Positions 52,314-61,279 are shown, counted from the first letter of the stretch. The stretch is DNA of 64,000 nucleotides from Microbacterium sp. zg-Y818 (GCF_030246905.1 NZ_CP126741.1:2232001-2296000); one strand, 5' to 3'. The notes: generated from the letters alone by a model not told the origin. Numbers and translations are program-made.

Positions 52314-53549
52314 TCAGGCCGTCGGCACGGCGACGATGGGATCGCTCGTCGGCACGCCCTCGGGCGCACCCCCGGCCGGCTCCACCGTGATCGCGATCAC
52401 GTCGCCCGGCTGCACTTCGCCGTCGATCACCGTCGTGGCCTGGCTGCCTGCCTCGGGCAGGAAGGTACCCGCGGACAGCGGCTCATCGTCGCGGATGACC
52501 CACATCTCGAACGTCTCGTCTTCGGGGATGGACGGCAGCCCCTCCGACACCAGCACCGCTTCGCCGCGCTCCGCGGACCAGTAGGCCGTCGCGGTCAGGC
52601 CGCCATCCATCACCACGGTGGCGGACCTCGCGTCAGGGGCGTCTTTGATCTCGTCGAGCGCGACCACCGAGGCCGGTCGGTTCAGCCAGGTGTGCACGAC
52701 ACCGGCTCCGAACCCGACGCCCGCGAGCAGGGTCAGGGAGGCGGCGAGCGCAATGAGCCCGCGCGTCCACCGGCGACGCATCGTCGCCTGCACCGCCGTC
52801 GTGGTCGGCGGCTCGTCCACGCCCTGGGAACTGGATGCCGGTTGCACAGGCGCCGACGACGTGTCGACCGTCGCCCATCTGAAGAGCCCGGTCATGGTGG
52901 TCGGCGTGGTGTCGGTGTCGGTGCTTGCCGGCGCCTCCGCGGTCTCGGACACCTGCGTCGCATCCCCGCCGTCGAGGCTGTCCTCGTGCGTGTCCTGTCC
53001 GGCGCGCGCTTCTCCCACGACCTGCGTCGCGTCGGTGTCCGTCGCACCGTCATCGGCTGCGCCGGCATCCGCCGCATCGGCGTTCAGCACGTCGCCGTCG
53101 CCCAAGCCCGTAGCGGCGGCACCGGGTGGGCTCGCAGGCGCCGCAGCGGGCGCTGCCGGCGGGTCCGCAGCCGCCACAGCCGCCGTCGCGGCCGGGCCCC
53201 CAGCGCCGGCCGCCGGCGGCTCCCCAGCCGCCAGCCCCCCAGCCCCAGCCGTCGCGTTCCCAGCCGTCGCGTCCCCGGCCGTTGCGTCCCCAACCCCCGC
53301 ACCCGCCGGCGCCCCCTGCTCCCGCGCAAGGGCGGCGACGCGCACCAGAAGCATCGACCGCGCCGTCAGCGGCGGCGCAACGGGCGCCACGCCTTCGGCG
53401 AGGGCTGCGGCGGTGGCGGCATCCGCTCGCACCACGTGCTCCCACTCCGGGTGGGCGGCGAGCGCCTCCCAGTACTGCGCCTCATCTTCGTGCGACAGCG
53501 CGTTCAGGGCATGACCGGCGGCGAGCTCGGCGAATTCCTGCTCGGTCAT
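52314..53549 (-). CDS. rskA: RskA-family anti-sigma-K factor with very long linker
   Basis: This 411-residue membrane protein should hold SigK inactive. The N-terminal domain (residues 1-75: FAELAAGHALNALSHEDEAQ) binds the sigma factor. A hydrophobic segment lies at residues 264-287 (GLIALAASLTLLAGVGFGAG), followed by the extracytoplasmic RskA domain (RSATVVMDGGLTATAYWSAE, FEMWVIRDDEP). Between them is an Ala/Gly/Pro then Asp/Thr-rich linker of about 180 residues with GDATAG repeats and two DATQV units, making the protein much longer than the roughly 230-280 residues usual for the family. The start overlaps the sigK stop as ATGA. Confidence 0.88.
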   Translation of the reverse strand: MTEQEFAELAAGHALNALSHEDEAQYWEALAAHPEWEHVVRADAATAAALAEGVAPVAPPLTARSMLLVRVAALAREQGAPAGAGVGDATAGDATAGNATAGAGGLAAGEPPAAGAGGPAATAAVAAADPPAAPAAAPASPPGAAATGLGDGDVLNADAADAGAADDGATDTDATQVVGEARAGQDTHEDSLDGGDATQVSETAEAPASTDTDTTPTTMTGLFRWATVDTSSAPVQPASSSQGVDEPPTTTAVQATMRRRWTRGLIALAASLTLLAGVGFGAGVVHTWLNRPASVVALDEIKDAPDARSATVVMDGGLTATAYWSAERGEAVLVSEGLPSIPEDETFEMWVIRDDEPLSAGTFLPEAGSQATTVIDGEVQPGDVIAITVEPAGGAPEGVPTSDPIVAVPTA

Positions 53550-54145
53550 GCGGTCACCCCCATCGCGGCGCGCAGGCGCGACAGTCCGTCGCGCATCCGG
53601 GTCTTGACCGTTCCGAGGGGCGCACCCACCAGCACGGCGATCTCGCTCTGGCTGTAGCCGCCGTAGTAGGCCAAGACGATCGCTTCACGCTGGGCGACGG
53701 GGAGGGTCGACAGCGCACTGGCCACCTTCTGCCCCTCCACCTTCAGCTCCACTTGGTCGGCGACGTCGTCGTGTGCGACGTCGAGGTCACGCAGGCCCGC
53801 TCTGCGGTCGCGGTCGGCGCTGGACTGCGAGGCCCGCACCCGGTCCACCGCGCGGCGGTGGGCCATGGTCAGGACCCACGATCTTCCCTGCCCCTTGTTC
53901 GGAGCGAACCGCCCGGCGGATTGCCACACCTCCAGGAACACTTCCTGCAGCACCTCTTCGCTCTGCGCCCGGTCGACCAGCACGCGGACGATCAAGCCGA
54001 ACACTCGCGGCGACAGCATGTCGTACAGGCGGGCGAAGGCGCCCTGGTCCCCGGCGGCAACACGAACGAGGAGGTCGGCGGCGTGGTCGTGCGCCGGTCC
54101 GTCCTCCGGCACATCCACGCCGTCGATGACCATCCAGTCCAGCAT
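53546..54145 (-). CDS. sigK: ECF sigma factor SigK
   Basis: This 199-residue extracytoplasmic-function sigma factor has region 2 ([20 protein letters not shown], then [20 protein letters not shown] with [20 protein letters not shown]) and region 4 ([20 protein letters not shown], then [20 protein letters not shown]). The combination with RskA, DipZ and a fasciclin lipoprotein matches the mycobacterial sigK-rskA/mpt83-dipZ system. GAGGGG lies 8 bp before the ATG. It begins 35 bp after the dipZ stop, so dipZ, sigK and rskA may form one transcript with positive feedback. Confidence 0.92.
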   Translation of the reverse strand: MLDWMVIDGVDVPEDGPAHDHAADLLVRVAAGDQGAFARLYDMLSPRVFGLIVRVLVDRAQSEEVLQEVFLEVWQSAGRFAPNKGQGRSWVLTMAHRRAVDRVRASQSSADRDRRAGLRDLDVAHDDVADQVELKVEGQKVASALSTLPVAQREAIVLAYYGGYSQSEIAVLVGAPLGTVKTRMRDGLSRLRAAMGVTA

Positions 54146-54180
54146 GCACTAATCCCCTCGTCCGCGCCCGGTTCCGCCCG

Positions 54181-55899
54181 TCACCCGAAGGTGAAGGAAT
54201 AGGCCTGCACGCCGGCCGGCACGGAGATCTCGATGACGCCGTCGCGGGGCTCGCCGGCCTCGACGAGCGGGTACGACCGCGGGGTGCCGCCGACATCGAG
54301 GGTCGACGCCGGTTCGCCGTCGACGTGCACCTGCACCTGTCCCTCCCCGGCCAGCACCATCCGCACCTCGCCGCCTGTGAAGCGCAGGCGGATGCCGCCC
54401 TCGTCGCCGACCGGCGTGACGAACTGGGTCTGCACATCCCACTCCCCCTCGAGCGCGAACGAGTCCTCGGGCTGATCGTCGGGGTACGCGAACGCGCGAA
54501 CACCGGCGCGGTAGCGCTCCTCCCCGCCGTAGTTGACGTCCTTGCCCGAGCCCAGGAACGTCTCGGGCGTCGTCGCCCCTGCCTCGGGGGTGAGGTCGGC
54601 GACGTCGGTGGCCTGCGGCAGCGTGGCAGCCGCATCGGCGTCTTGCAGCAGCTCGCGGATCATCGCCTCGGTGGCGGCGTAGTTGCCCTCACCGAAGGAG
54701 ATGTGGCGCACGGTGCCCTCGGCGTCGATCAGGTAGTGGGCGGGCCAGAAGCGGTTGCGGTAGTTGGTCCACGTCGACAGGGAGTTGTCGAGGGCCACCG
54801 GGTACTCGATCCCGAAGTCCGCCGTGCCGGCGGCGACGTTGGCGGCATCCTTCTCGAAGGCGTACTCCGGCGAATGGATGCCGATGACCTGAAGCCCCGC
54901 ATCGCGGTAGGCGTCGTCCCAGGCGACGACGTGCGGAATGGACCGCTGGCAGTTGATGCACGAGTACGCCCAGAAGTCGATGAGCACCACCTGGCCACGC
55001 AGATCCGCCAGGTCGATGCCGGCGCCCTCTGGCGTGTTCAGCCACGCCTCGATCCCCCGGATGCCGGGGGCGGTGCCGCACGACTCCAGCTCGGTCGCGC
55101 CGTTGGTGCAGTTGTCGAGCTCGCGGTTCTCGTCGGTGACGATGCCGCCGAGGTTCAGGGCGCGCGCGGCATCCTCGTTCTCGGTGAGGTCCCGCTGCAG
55201 GTCGGCGGTGTAGTCGGGCACGAGCCGCTGCAGCAGTTGCGGCACGTTGAAGACGAGGCCCACGGCGAGGGCGAGCATGGCGACGCCGGCGGCGATGCGC
55301 AGTCCCCGCTCGCGGGTGCGGAACGCGCGGATCCGCTCGATGAGACCGCGCCCGGCGAGCGCGAAGGCCAGCAGGGGCAGGGCGACGCCGATGGCGAAGG
55401 ATGCCGTGAGCGCGACGGTGTCCACGCCGATCTGTCCGGTCGCGCCGGCGACGATGATCGCCGCCAACACGGGTCCCGCACACGGCACGAACACGGCGCC
55501 GAGCGCGAGCCCCACCGCGAAGCCGCTCCCCCTGTTGGCGACTTCGCGGCGGGGCAGCCATTGGAACGGCTTCTCGAGCAGCTGCTCGACCCGAGGAACC
55601 AGCAATCCGACACCGATGAGCACGAGCACCGCGATGCCCACCCAGCGAATGACGTCCTGCGGCAGGTTCAGCGCCCCGAGCAGCAGCGAGCCGGCGAGGG
55701 TGACGAGGGTGAAGCTCGTCACCAGCCCCGCGATGACGAGGTAGGGGCGGCTGCGGCGGGCGGGGATGACCGTGGCATCCCCCTCGAAGCGCGCGGACTG
55801 CGCGCCTCCGGTGAGGAAGATGACCGGCAGCACCGGGAGGATGCACGGCGAGATGCCGGTGATGAGACCCCCGAGCAGGCCGATGACGATGAGCTCCAT
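54181..55899 (-). CDS. dipZ: DipZ: CcdA-type membrane reductase fused to thioredoxin domain
   Basis: This 572-residue protein moves reducing power across the membrane for extracytoplasmic disulfides. The N-terminal half (residues 1-225) is CcdA-like, with Cys residues in [20 protein letters not shown] and [13 protein letters not shown] as the redox pair. Residues 280-425 are a thioredoxin-like domain with the CxxC motif [20 protein letters not shown]. The C-terminal domain (440-572) is a beta-sandwich as in mycobacterial DipZ. It is divergent from the fasciclin gene, with SigK-like promoter elements in the 129-bp gap between them. Confidence 0.92.
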   Translation of the reverse strand: MELIVIGLLGGLITGISPCILPVLPVIFLTGGAQSARFEGDATVIPARRSRPYLVIAGLVTSFTLVTLAGSLLLGALNLPQDVIRWVGIAVLVLIGVGLLVPRVEQLLEKPFQWLPRREVANRGSGFAVGLALGAVFVPCAGPVLAAIIVAGATGQIGVDTVALTASFAIGVALPLLAFALAGRGLIERIRAFRTRERGLRIAAGVAMLALAVGLVFNVPQLLQRLVPDYTADLQRDLTENEDAARALNLGGIVTDENRELDNCTNGATELESCGTAPGIRGIEAWLNTPEGAGIDLADLRGQVVLIDFWAYSCINCQRSIPHVVAWDDAYRDAGLQVIGIHSPEYAFEKDAANVAAGTADFGIEYPVALDNSLSTWTNYRNRFWPAHYLIDAEGTVRHISFGEGNYAATEAMIRELLQDADAAATLPQATDVADLTPEAGATTPETFLGSGKDVNYGGEERYRAGVRAFAYPDDQPEDSFALEGEWDVQTQFVTPVGDEGGIRLRFTGGEVRMVLAGEGQVQVHVDGEPASTLDVGGTPRSYPLVEAGEPRDGVIEISVPAGVQAYSFTFG

Positions 55900-55954
55900 G
55901 GGTCCCCGTTTCTGTCGGGGGTTCTTCGTGCCGGCGGATGGATCGGATTGTTTC

Positions 55955-55981
55955 CCATCCGATCGGGCGACCGCTCCGAAG
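55955..55981 (+). promoter_or_regulatory. Candidate SigK promoter of the fasciclin gene
   Basis: CCATCC (55955-55960) and CCGAAG (55976-55981) resemble the mycobacterial SigK promoter elements CCATCC and CCGAAT, with a 15-bp spacer, slightly short. On the opposite strand a second CCATCC followed about 17 bp later by CCGACA faces dipZ. Both fit SigK control, but short GC-rich motifs occur by chance. Confidence 0.42.
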
Positions 55982-56028
55982 AGGTGTCATGGCCGCAGTC
56001 CTGGCGGCTTCCAAAACCGGAGGACATC

Positions 56029-56682
56029 ATGCTCAGCAGCAAGAAGAAGATCACCGCAGCTCTGACTCTCACGCTGGCGAGTGCGTTCGCGCTCTCGGCA
56101 TGCACGATGGGGAGCGACACGGCCACCGACGACCCGACCGAAGAGGTCGTCGAAGAGGAGATGGTCGAGGAGACGATGGACCCCAGCGCCATGCTGGTCG
56201 GCGCCGGCTGCGAGGCCTACGCCGAGGAGGTCCCCGACGGGGCCGGCTCGATCCAGGGCATGTCGCAGGAGCCCGTCGCGATCGCGGCATCCAACAACCC
56301 GCTTCTGACGACGCTGACCGCGGCGATCAGCGGCGAGCTCAACCCCGACGTCAACCTCGTCGAGACGCTCAACGACGGCGAGTACACCGTGTTCGCACCG
56401 GTGGACGAGGCCTTCGCGAAGATCGATCCCGCGACGATCGAAACCCTCAAGACCGACAGTGACCTGCTCACGTCGATCCTGACCTACCACGTCGTCGAGG
56501 GTCAGGTCGACCCCGAGGACATCGCGGGAATGCACACCACCCTGCAGGGCGAAGACGTGGAGGTGACCGGCTCGGGCGACGAGTGGATGGTCAACGACGC
56601 GATGGTCATCTGCGGTGGCGTACAGACCGCCAATGCCACCGTCTACCTCATCGACACGGTCCTGATGCCTCCGGCACAGTGA
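56029..56682 (+). CDS. Fasciclin-domain lipoprotein (Mpt83/Mpb70-like)
   Basis: This 217-residue surface lipoprotein has a signal ending ALSAC, an acidic Glu/Asp-rich linker (residues 32-52), and one fasciclin domain (residues 80-217: [50 protein letters not shown], and the final [13 protein letters not shown]). It resembles mycobacterial Mpt83/Mpt70, the main SigK-controlled antigens. Two Cys (positions 68 and about 201) might form a disulfide, which would explain the link to the divergent DipZ. GGAGG lies 5 bp before the ATG. Confidence 0.9.
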   Translation: MLSSKKKITAALTLTLASAFALSACTMGSDTATDDPTEEVVEEEMVEETMDPSAMLVGAGCEAYAEEVPDGAGSIQGMSQEPVAIAASNNPLLTTLTAAISGELNPDVNLVETLNDGEYTVFAPVDEAFAKIDPATIETLKTDSDLLTSILTYHVVEGQVDPEDIAGMHTTLQGEDVEVTGSGDEWMVNDAMVICGGVQTANATVYLIDTVLMPPAQ

Positions 56683-56870
56683 GTCGAACGGGCCGCGGCG
56701 GGGAATCCGCGGTCCGTGGTAGGCGGTGAGGCCGCCCGCGCTGCGATGGCGCCGGCGGCCCTCTCACGTTTCGTGCGGTTCGTCAAGCTTTCACGGGCAA
56801 AAGCCGCATTCGTTAGCGTCGTCAAAGATCGGAGCGCGGGCTGGGCCGCTGCCGATCGGCTGGGAGGGCC

Positions 56871-58340
56871 ATGATCGACGCGCGTGTCACCGAGATCGCC
56901 GAGGGCACGGTGCTGGAGCGCCGGTACCAGCTGCGTGAGCTGATCGGCGCAGGGGGCGCCGGCAGGGTGTTCCGCGGCGACGACCTGCACCTGCAGCGGC
57001 AGATCGCCGTGAAGGTCATGCACCCTCACGCCGACGACCTCGCATCAGTGGATCGCGCGCGGGCCGAGATGCTGCTGCTCGCCTCTCTCAACCACCCCTG
57101 CCTCGTCACGCTCTTCGATGCCCGCATCGGTCACGCCGACGACGACGTGAACTACCTGGTCATGGAGTACGTGCCCGGGCTCACGCTGAGCGAGCGCCTC
57201 AGGCAGGGCGAGATGGATGCCAGGGAGCTCGCGGGCATCGCGCTCGACATCGCCGAAGGGCTGCACGTCGCCCACGCCTCGGGCATCGTGCACCGCGACA
57301 TCAAGCCCTCGAACGTGCTGCTGTGGCGCTCTCCGCTCGCGAACGGACGCTGGCGCGCGAAGGTCGCCGACTTCGGCATCGCCTACCTGCAGAACACCAC
57401 CCGCGCCACCGCCCCGGGGCTCGTGATCGGCACGGCCGCCTACCTCGCGCCGGAGCAGGCGCGCGGAGCGGCGGCGACCCCCGCCGCCGACATCTACGCC
57501 CTCGGCATCCTGCTCATCGAGGCCATCACCGGGCAGCGTCCGTTCGGCGACGCCTCGGGCATCGGAGCCATCACCGCGCGCCTCATCGACCCGCCCGCGA
57601 TCCCCGCGTCGCTGCCCGCCCCGTGGCGCGAGCTGCTGCAGGCGATGACCTCCATGCGCCCCGAGGACCGCCCCAGTGCCCTCGAGGTGGCTGTCGCGGC
57701 CGCGCGGCTGACCGTACCGGATGCCATCGCCTACGACACCGCGACGCCCGTGGCGCCGGTGGCTCACCCGGCCCCGATGACGCGGCGCTCGCTCGCGGCT
57801 GCAGCTGCAGCCGCAGCGACCGCTCCCCTGCAGATGCCTACCGTGTCTGCGCCCCGGTCGGCGTCGACGGCCGTGTCGGCCCGTATCACTGACACGACGA
57901 TTCCTGAGGTTCCCGGGCTGACCTCGGTCGTTCGCCCCGCTCCCCGGTACCCGCGCCGCGTGTACGCCGCCGCCGCCACGGTCGGGGTGCTGGCGGTGCT
58001 GTCGGTGTCGGCGTTCTCCGCCGTGATCGGCGCGAGTGTCTCTCAGGACCCCGCCCCGGTGGTGCAGGAGGAACCGGCCCCGGTGGAGCCGCCGGTTGTG
58101 TTGACCGAGCCCGAGGTGGTGCCCGAGGAGCCGGCGCCGGCCGTCGTGACTGACGAGGTCGAGGCGCCCGCGCCGGAACCGATCGTCGTGACGCCCGTGG
58201 ACGCGCCGGCGGAGAAGCCTGGCAACGCCGGCGGCCCCGGTGCGGAGAACCCGAACAAGGGCCCGGGCAACAACAACGGCAACGGGAACGGCAACCGCGG
58301 ACCCGGCAACAACAACGGGAACGGAAACGGGAACCGCTGA
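56871..58340 (+). CDS. Membrane serine/threonine protein kinase
   Basis: This 489-residue Hanks-type kinase has a cytoplasmic catalytic domain (residues 15-280). The glycine loop is LIGAGGAGRVFRG, the ATP Lys is K48 (IAVKVM), the catalytic loop is HRDIKPSN (D143), the DFG is at 167-169, and the end of the activation segment is YLAPEQARGA. An Ala/Pro linker leads to a membrane segment near residues 362-385, then an extracellular Pro/Glu-rich stalk and two GPGNNNGNGNGNR repeats at the C-terminus. No PASTA domains are present. GGGAGG precedes the ATG. The target is unknown. Confidence 0.92.
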   Translation: MIDARVTEIAEGTVLERRYQLRELIGAGGAGRVFRGDDLHLQRQIAVKVMHPHADDLASVDRARAEMLLLASLNHPCLVTLFDARIGHADDDVNYLVMEYVPGLTLSERLRQGEMDARELAGIALDIAEGLHVAHASGIVHRDIKPSNVLLWRSPLANGRWRAKVADFGIAYLQNTTRATAPGLVIGTAAYLAPEQARGAAATPAADIYALGILLIEAITGQRPFGDASGIGAITARLIDPPAIPASLPAPWRELLQAMTSMRPEDRPSALEVAVAAARLTVPDAIAYDTATPVAPVAHPAPMTRRSLAAAAAAAATAPLQMPTVSAPRSASTAVSARITDTTIPEVPGLTSVVRPAPRYPRRVYAAAATVGVLAVLSVSAFSAVIGASVSQDPAPVVQEEPAPVEPPVVLTEPEVVPEEPAPAVVTDEVEAPAPEPIVVTPVDAPAEKPGNAGGPGAENPNKGPGNNNGNGNGNRGPGNNNGNGNGNR

Positions 58341-58363
58341 CGGCCTACTAGGCTGGAACACGA

Positions 58364-58436
58364 GGGCCTCTAGCTCAGTCGGTAGAGCATCGGACTTTTA
58401 ATCCGCGGGTCGTGGGTTCGAGCCCCACGGGGCCCA
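58364..58436 (+). tRNA. tRNA-Lys (anticodon TTT)
   Basis: The 73-nt gene folds as a standard cloverleaf: a 7-bp acceptor stem (GGGCCTC with GGGGCCC), the D-loop AGCTCAGTCGGTAGAGC, an anticodon stem with loop CTTTTAA giving TTT, and the T-arm with GTTCGAG. CCA is not encoded. It lies 23 bp after the kinase gene and has a degenerate copy at 59233-59305. Confidence 0.97.
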
Positions 58437-58541
58437 CTTCATTCGCATGATCGTGCGCACAAACCTCCCGAGGCAGGCGCGTGCATCGCCGCGCACAGAG
58501 GGGTCTTGACAGAGCACTTCGATTTTGAAAGTGTCTGCCGC

Positions 58542-58946
58542 ATGAGCCTCTTCATCACCTGCCCGGTCGAGAGCGTCCAGCGGTCGACCGACTTCTACAC
58601 GGCACTCGGCTGGACGCTCAATGCGGACATGTCCGATCACAACGTGTCCTGCTTCGCCATCGCGCCCGAGCAGTACGTCATGCTCGGCAGCCGCGAGATG
58701 TACGCGAACGTCGGCGCAACCGAGGAACTGATCGGCGCTCCCGACACCCCCTCGAAGGTCACGGTCTCGTTCGACCTCGGCAGCAAGGAGGCGGTCGATG
58801 ATCTGATCGAGCGCGCGGCCGCCGCCGGCGGGCGCGTCGGGGACACCGACGACTACCCCTTCATGTATCAGCGTCAGTTCGATGACCCCGACGGGTACCA
58901 CTACTCGCCGTTCTGGATGAAGCCGGAAAACGATCAGACCGCGTGA
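58542..58946 (+). CDS. VOC-superfamily protein
   Basis: This protein of about 134 residues has the vicinal oxygen chelate fold in the glyoxalase/bleomycin-resistance branch (MSLFITCPVESVQRSTDFYT, ALGWTLNADMSDH, then RQFDDPDGYHYSPFWM). The ATG at 58542-58544 is favoured: TTGACA at 58506-58511 could be a -35 with a weak -10 and an almost leaderless start. A TTG start at 58506 in the same frame would add 12 residues. It is coupled to the HxlR gene by GTGA. Related proteins resist or modify small toxic compounds. Confidence 0.75.
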   Translation: MSLFITCPVESVQRSTDFYTALGWTLNADMSDHNVSCFAIAPEQYVMLGSREMYANVGATEELIGAPDTPSKVTVSFDLGSKEAVDDLIERAAAAGGRVGDTDDYPFMYQRQFDDPDGYHYSPFWMKPENDQTA

Positions 58947-59242
58947 GCGACCTCGCCGCGGCACTGGACATCGTCGGGGGGCGATGGGCCCTCCTCATCG
59001 TGGAACGGCTGCTCGACGGACCGCAGCGTTACGGCGATCTTCAGCGCGACCTGGGAGTGCCGGCGAGCGTGCTGGCGACACGGCTTCGCGAACTCGAAGC
59101 CGCCGGCGTGCTGTCGCGTCTGCCGCTCCGCCACAACACCCGCGCCTATGCCTTGACGGATCGCGGGCTCGCCTTGCGCGAGGCGATCACCGCCCTCGGA
59201 CGGTGGGCGCAGAGCGCGGGTCTGGATGTGAAGGGCCCCTAG
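58943..59242 (+). CDS. HxlR-family winged-helix regulator
   Basis: This 99-residue DNA-binding protein has the HxlR features ALDIVGGRWALLIVERLLDG, PQRYGDLQRDLGVPASVLAT and RLRELEAAGVLSRLPLRHNT, with a C-terminal helix. The GTG start overlaps the VOC stop as GTGA. It probably represses the VOC-HxlR pair. Its last codons (KGP and the TAG stop) are supplied by the first bases of the degenerate tRNA copy at 59233, so the gene end was formed or trimmed where the copy joins. Confidence 0.88.
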   Translation: MSDLAAALDIVGGRWALLIVERLLDGPQRYGDLQRDLGVPASVLATRLRELEAAGVLSRLPLRHNTRAYALTDRGLALREAITALGRWAQSAGLDVKGP

Positions 59243-59305
59243 CCCCGTCGGTAGAGCGTCGGACTTTTAGCCCGCGGGTCGTGGCTTCGAGCCCCACGGG
59301 GCCGA
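59233..59305 (+). pseudogene. Degenerate copy of tRNA-Lys
   Basis: This 73-bp stretch aligns without gaps to the tRNA-Lys at 58364-58436 with about eight differences. It keeps CGGACTTTTA and GTCGGTAGAGC and the T-arm region, but changes GCTCAG to GCCCCG in the D-arm and alters one side of the anticodon, T and acceptor stems. Those changes break base pairs, so it is probably not a working tRNA. It encloses, with the true tRNA, an 796-bp segment holding the VOC and HxlR genes, like an attachment-site duplication. Confidence 0.75.
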
Positions 59306-59503
59306 GGATGCCGTCAGGATGCTCGACATCGCATGGGGTCCGCTCGTTGAGAATTCGTGCGGGCGGGTGTTCTGCAACGCGACTGCCGTGACGCCCATAG
59401 TTGACGGCCCCCGATACGAACGCGCCCGATCGAGGACCGGCAATCGGTCGCATAATTAGTTTCGAAGTCCCGCGCCCTCTATCTGGTTGCGCCGCTGTGG
59501 ACT
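59306..59503. other. 198-bp gap after the tRNA copy
   Basis: I see no gene, RNA structure or strong promoter here. It separates the degenerate tRNA copy from the convergent pterin-dehydratase/VOC gene and looks like remnant sequence. Confidence 0.4.
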
Positions 59504-60172
59504 TTATGCGGCTTGCTCTGGGCTGGCGGGTTCCGCGCCGTCTGGCCAGGCTGCCAGGCACACCTTGTTTCCCGACCGGTCGGCGAGGATCCATCCGCTG
59601 GGCGCCTCGACGGATTCAACCACCCGGCCCCCCGCGGCCACTGCCGCGGCGACGCGAGCCTCGATGTGCTCCTTGGCCAGCGAGACGTCGATGTGCATGG
59701 CGTGAGTGAGGGGCTTTGAAGGGTCCAACTCCTGCATCCATACCGTTGATCCCTGACCGAGCGGATCGATGCAGTTGTCCTCGTGCAACGGCGCGTATCC
59801 CAGCACCGCTCGCCAGAACGGCAGATCGATCGCGTCGGGCATTGCTGCGACAGCGACCTGCACCTCCTGTACCCGGGCCGTGTCGGCGACCGCACCGTGG
59901 TCGCGGGCGATGGTCGAGATCTTCCTAGCCACATCAAGGTGCGACCGTTCGGTTCCCCACATCTCGCGAGTCAGCTTTACCGTGAGACGGTCCGAGACCG
60001 CTGTCAGCAACGTGCGCGGGCCGAGCCCTGGGATCTCCGCCACGGCCGCCGCCAGCCGCGCAGCCTCCTGGAGCGAGCCCACCTTGAACATGGCGGTCGG
60101 GCCACCATGAAGAATCACCCAGTCATCGACGCCTTCGCCGGTGAGGAACGCACGCCACCCGTCTTCGCTCAT
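59504..60172 (-). CDS. Pterin-4a-carbinolamine dehydratase-like domain fused to VOC domain
   Basis: This 222-residue protein begins with a domain resembling pterin-4a-carbinolamine dehydratase (residues 1-95: MSEDGWRAFLTGEGVDDWVI, then FKVGSLQEAARLAAAVAEIP) and continues with a VOC domain (residues 105-222: VAVAAMPDAIDLPFWRAVLG, then a metal-site region MHIDVSLAKEHIEARVAAAV). Such fusions are annotated as VOC proteins in actinobacteria. Whether the dehydratase active site is kept is unclear, because the usual double-His pair is not obvious. The ATG at 60170-60172 is chosen; a GTG 3 codons upstream is possible. Confidence 0.72.
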   Translation of the reverse strand: MSEDGWRAFLTGEGVDDWVILHGGPTAMFKVGSLQEAARLAAAVAEIPGLGPRTLLTAVSDRLTVKLTREMWGTERSHLDVARKISTIARDHGAVADTARVQEVQVAVAAMPDAIDLPFWRAVLGYAPLHEDNCIDPLGQGSTVWMQELDPSKPLTHAMHIDVSLAKEHIEARVAAAVAAGGRVVESVEAPSGWILADRSGNKVCLAAWPDGAEPASPEQAA

Positions 60173-60397
60173 GGCGATCACCCTACGCGCGCGGCGCCGC
60201 GCGCGGGAGCGCGCCCGCGGGCAGACCGCCGTTCATCGACCGGCTTGCGCGCCGTGTGGTGCAGCCCCGAAGACCGTCGACGCCGCGGGGATAAACCAGC
60301 GCCCGAACGTCGCCGAGTCAGATCAGCGACTGTAGAGAATCCACGCATCGATCGTCGCCGTGGTGTTTGGGCGCAAACGTGGAGGAGACTCGGTCGC

Positions 60398-61108
60398 ATG
60401 GGATCTGCTCGTTATGAGTTCGAGGGAGTCCTCGGTATGGACTCGCCGGACCCAATGGACGCACAGTGGGAACGCATCGCGCAGTGGCCGATCCCGGTGT
60501 TCGGGTTGGCTCCTCAGCCGACGATCGAGATGTTCGGCCCGTCCGAGATCGGCAGTGGATCGGACAGCGCCGGCTTGCGTGACGCGCAGGTCGGGTTGTC
60601 GTACATCGTGATCCGTAACCCCGCAGATCGGGCTGATCCTACCAACCTGGCAGATCTCGACGAAGAGGCCCTGCGCGCGCTGGACGAGGTCCCGCCTTGG
60701 CCGCGACCGAAATGGCTCATCGAACTGACCGACCGGCAGCGTTACCCCATGCTGTGGGAAGCCGTGAGGACCAGCTGGTACCGCGACCCAGCGGAACGGC
60801 CCTCCATCGCCGAAGCGCTCGTCGATCACACCGCCGAGGTGCTGAACACAAGCTTCCGGCCAGAACGAGGACTCGACGGCAGAGTCGGCAGCCTCCCCCC
60901 GGCACCCGACATCACCACCGCCGCCGTGCAACACGATGCCATCCTCCGGATCGACGGAATCGACCGCCCCGCGGTCCTGATCGACACAGATCCGCATGTC
61001 TTCGCCGTCGGAACCGAACTCGACGGCTCTGCCCTAGTCACTGTCGTCCTAACCCGCGACGAACTCCCATTCATCCAAGTCGAACTGATAACTCACGCCA
61101 GCACCTAA
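60398..61108 (+). CDS. Unrecognised protein in the variable region
   Basis: This 236-residue soluble protein is not recognised. It begins MGSARYEFEGVLGMDSPDPM and contains a Trp/Pro-rich central segment (PPWPRPKWLIELTDRQRYPM, then WEAVRTSWYRDPAERPSIAE) and a beta-rich C-terminal half (LRIDGIDRPAVLIDTDPHVF). No signal or membrane segment is visible. The ATG at 60398 has GGAGGAG about 11 bp upstream, a long spacing; the frame is open further upstream but shows no better start. Neighbours do not suggest a role. Confidence 0.6.
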   Translation: MGSARYEFEGVLGMDSPDPMDAQWERIAQWPIPVFGLAPQPTIEMFGPSEIGSGSDSAGLRDAQVGLSYIVIRNPADRADPTNLADLDEEALRALDEVPPWPRPKWLIELTDRQRYPMLWEAVRTSWYRDPAERPSIAEALVDHTAEVLNTSFRPERGLDGRVGSLPPAPDITTAAVQHDAILRIDGIDRPAVLIDTDPHVFAVGTELDGSALVTVVLTRDELPFIQVELITHAST

Positions 61109-61279
61109 TCCGCGCGCTACGGGACCTGCTTGCGGGACACCGCGGACGGACTGCGGTAGCGCGCCGCTGGGATTTCGAGACTTCCTCGTCCAGGCGCACC
61201 ATCACAGTCGCCACCGCAATCGCGCCGACTCAGATCGTCCTCGCCCTCCCCTGAGCATAGGCGGCGGGTCTGTGACGGC

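Noticed and set aside
58255-58340. Short tandem repeat that could be taken for a CRISPR-like array
   Set aside because: It is the in-frame coding sequence of the Gly-Asn repeats at the end of the kinase gene, with no spacers.
59233-59305. Second tRNA-Lys gene
   Set aside because: Changes in the D-arm, acceptor, anticodon and T stems break base pairs, so a working tRNA is unlikely; recorded as a degenerate copy.
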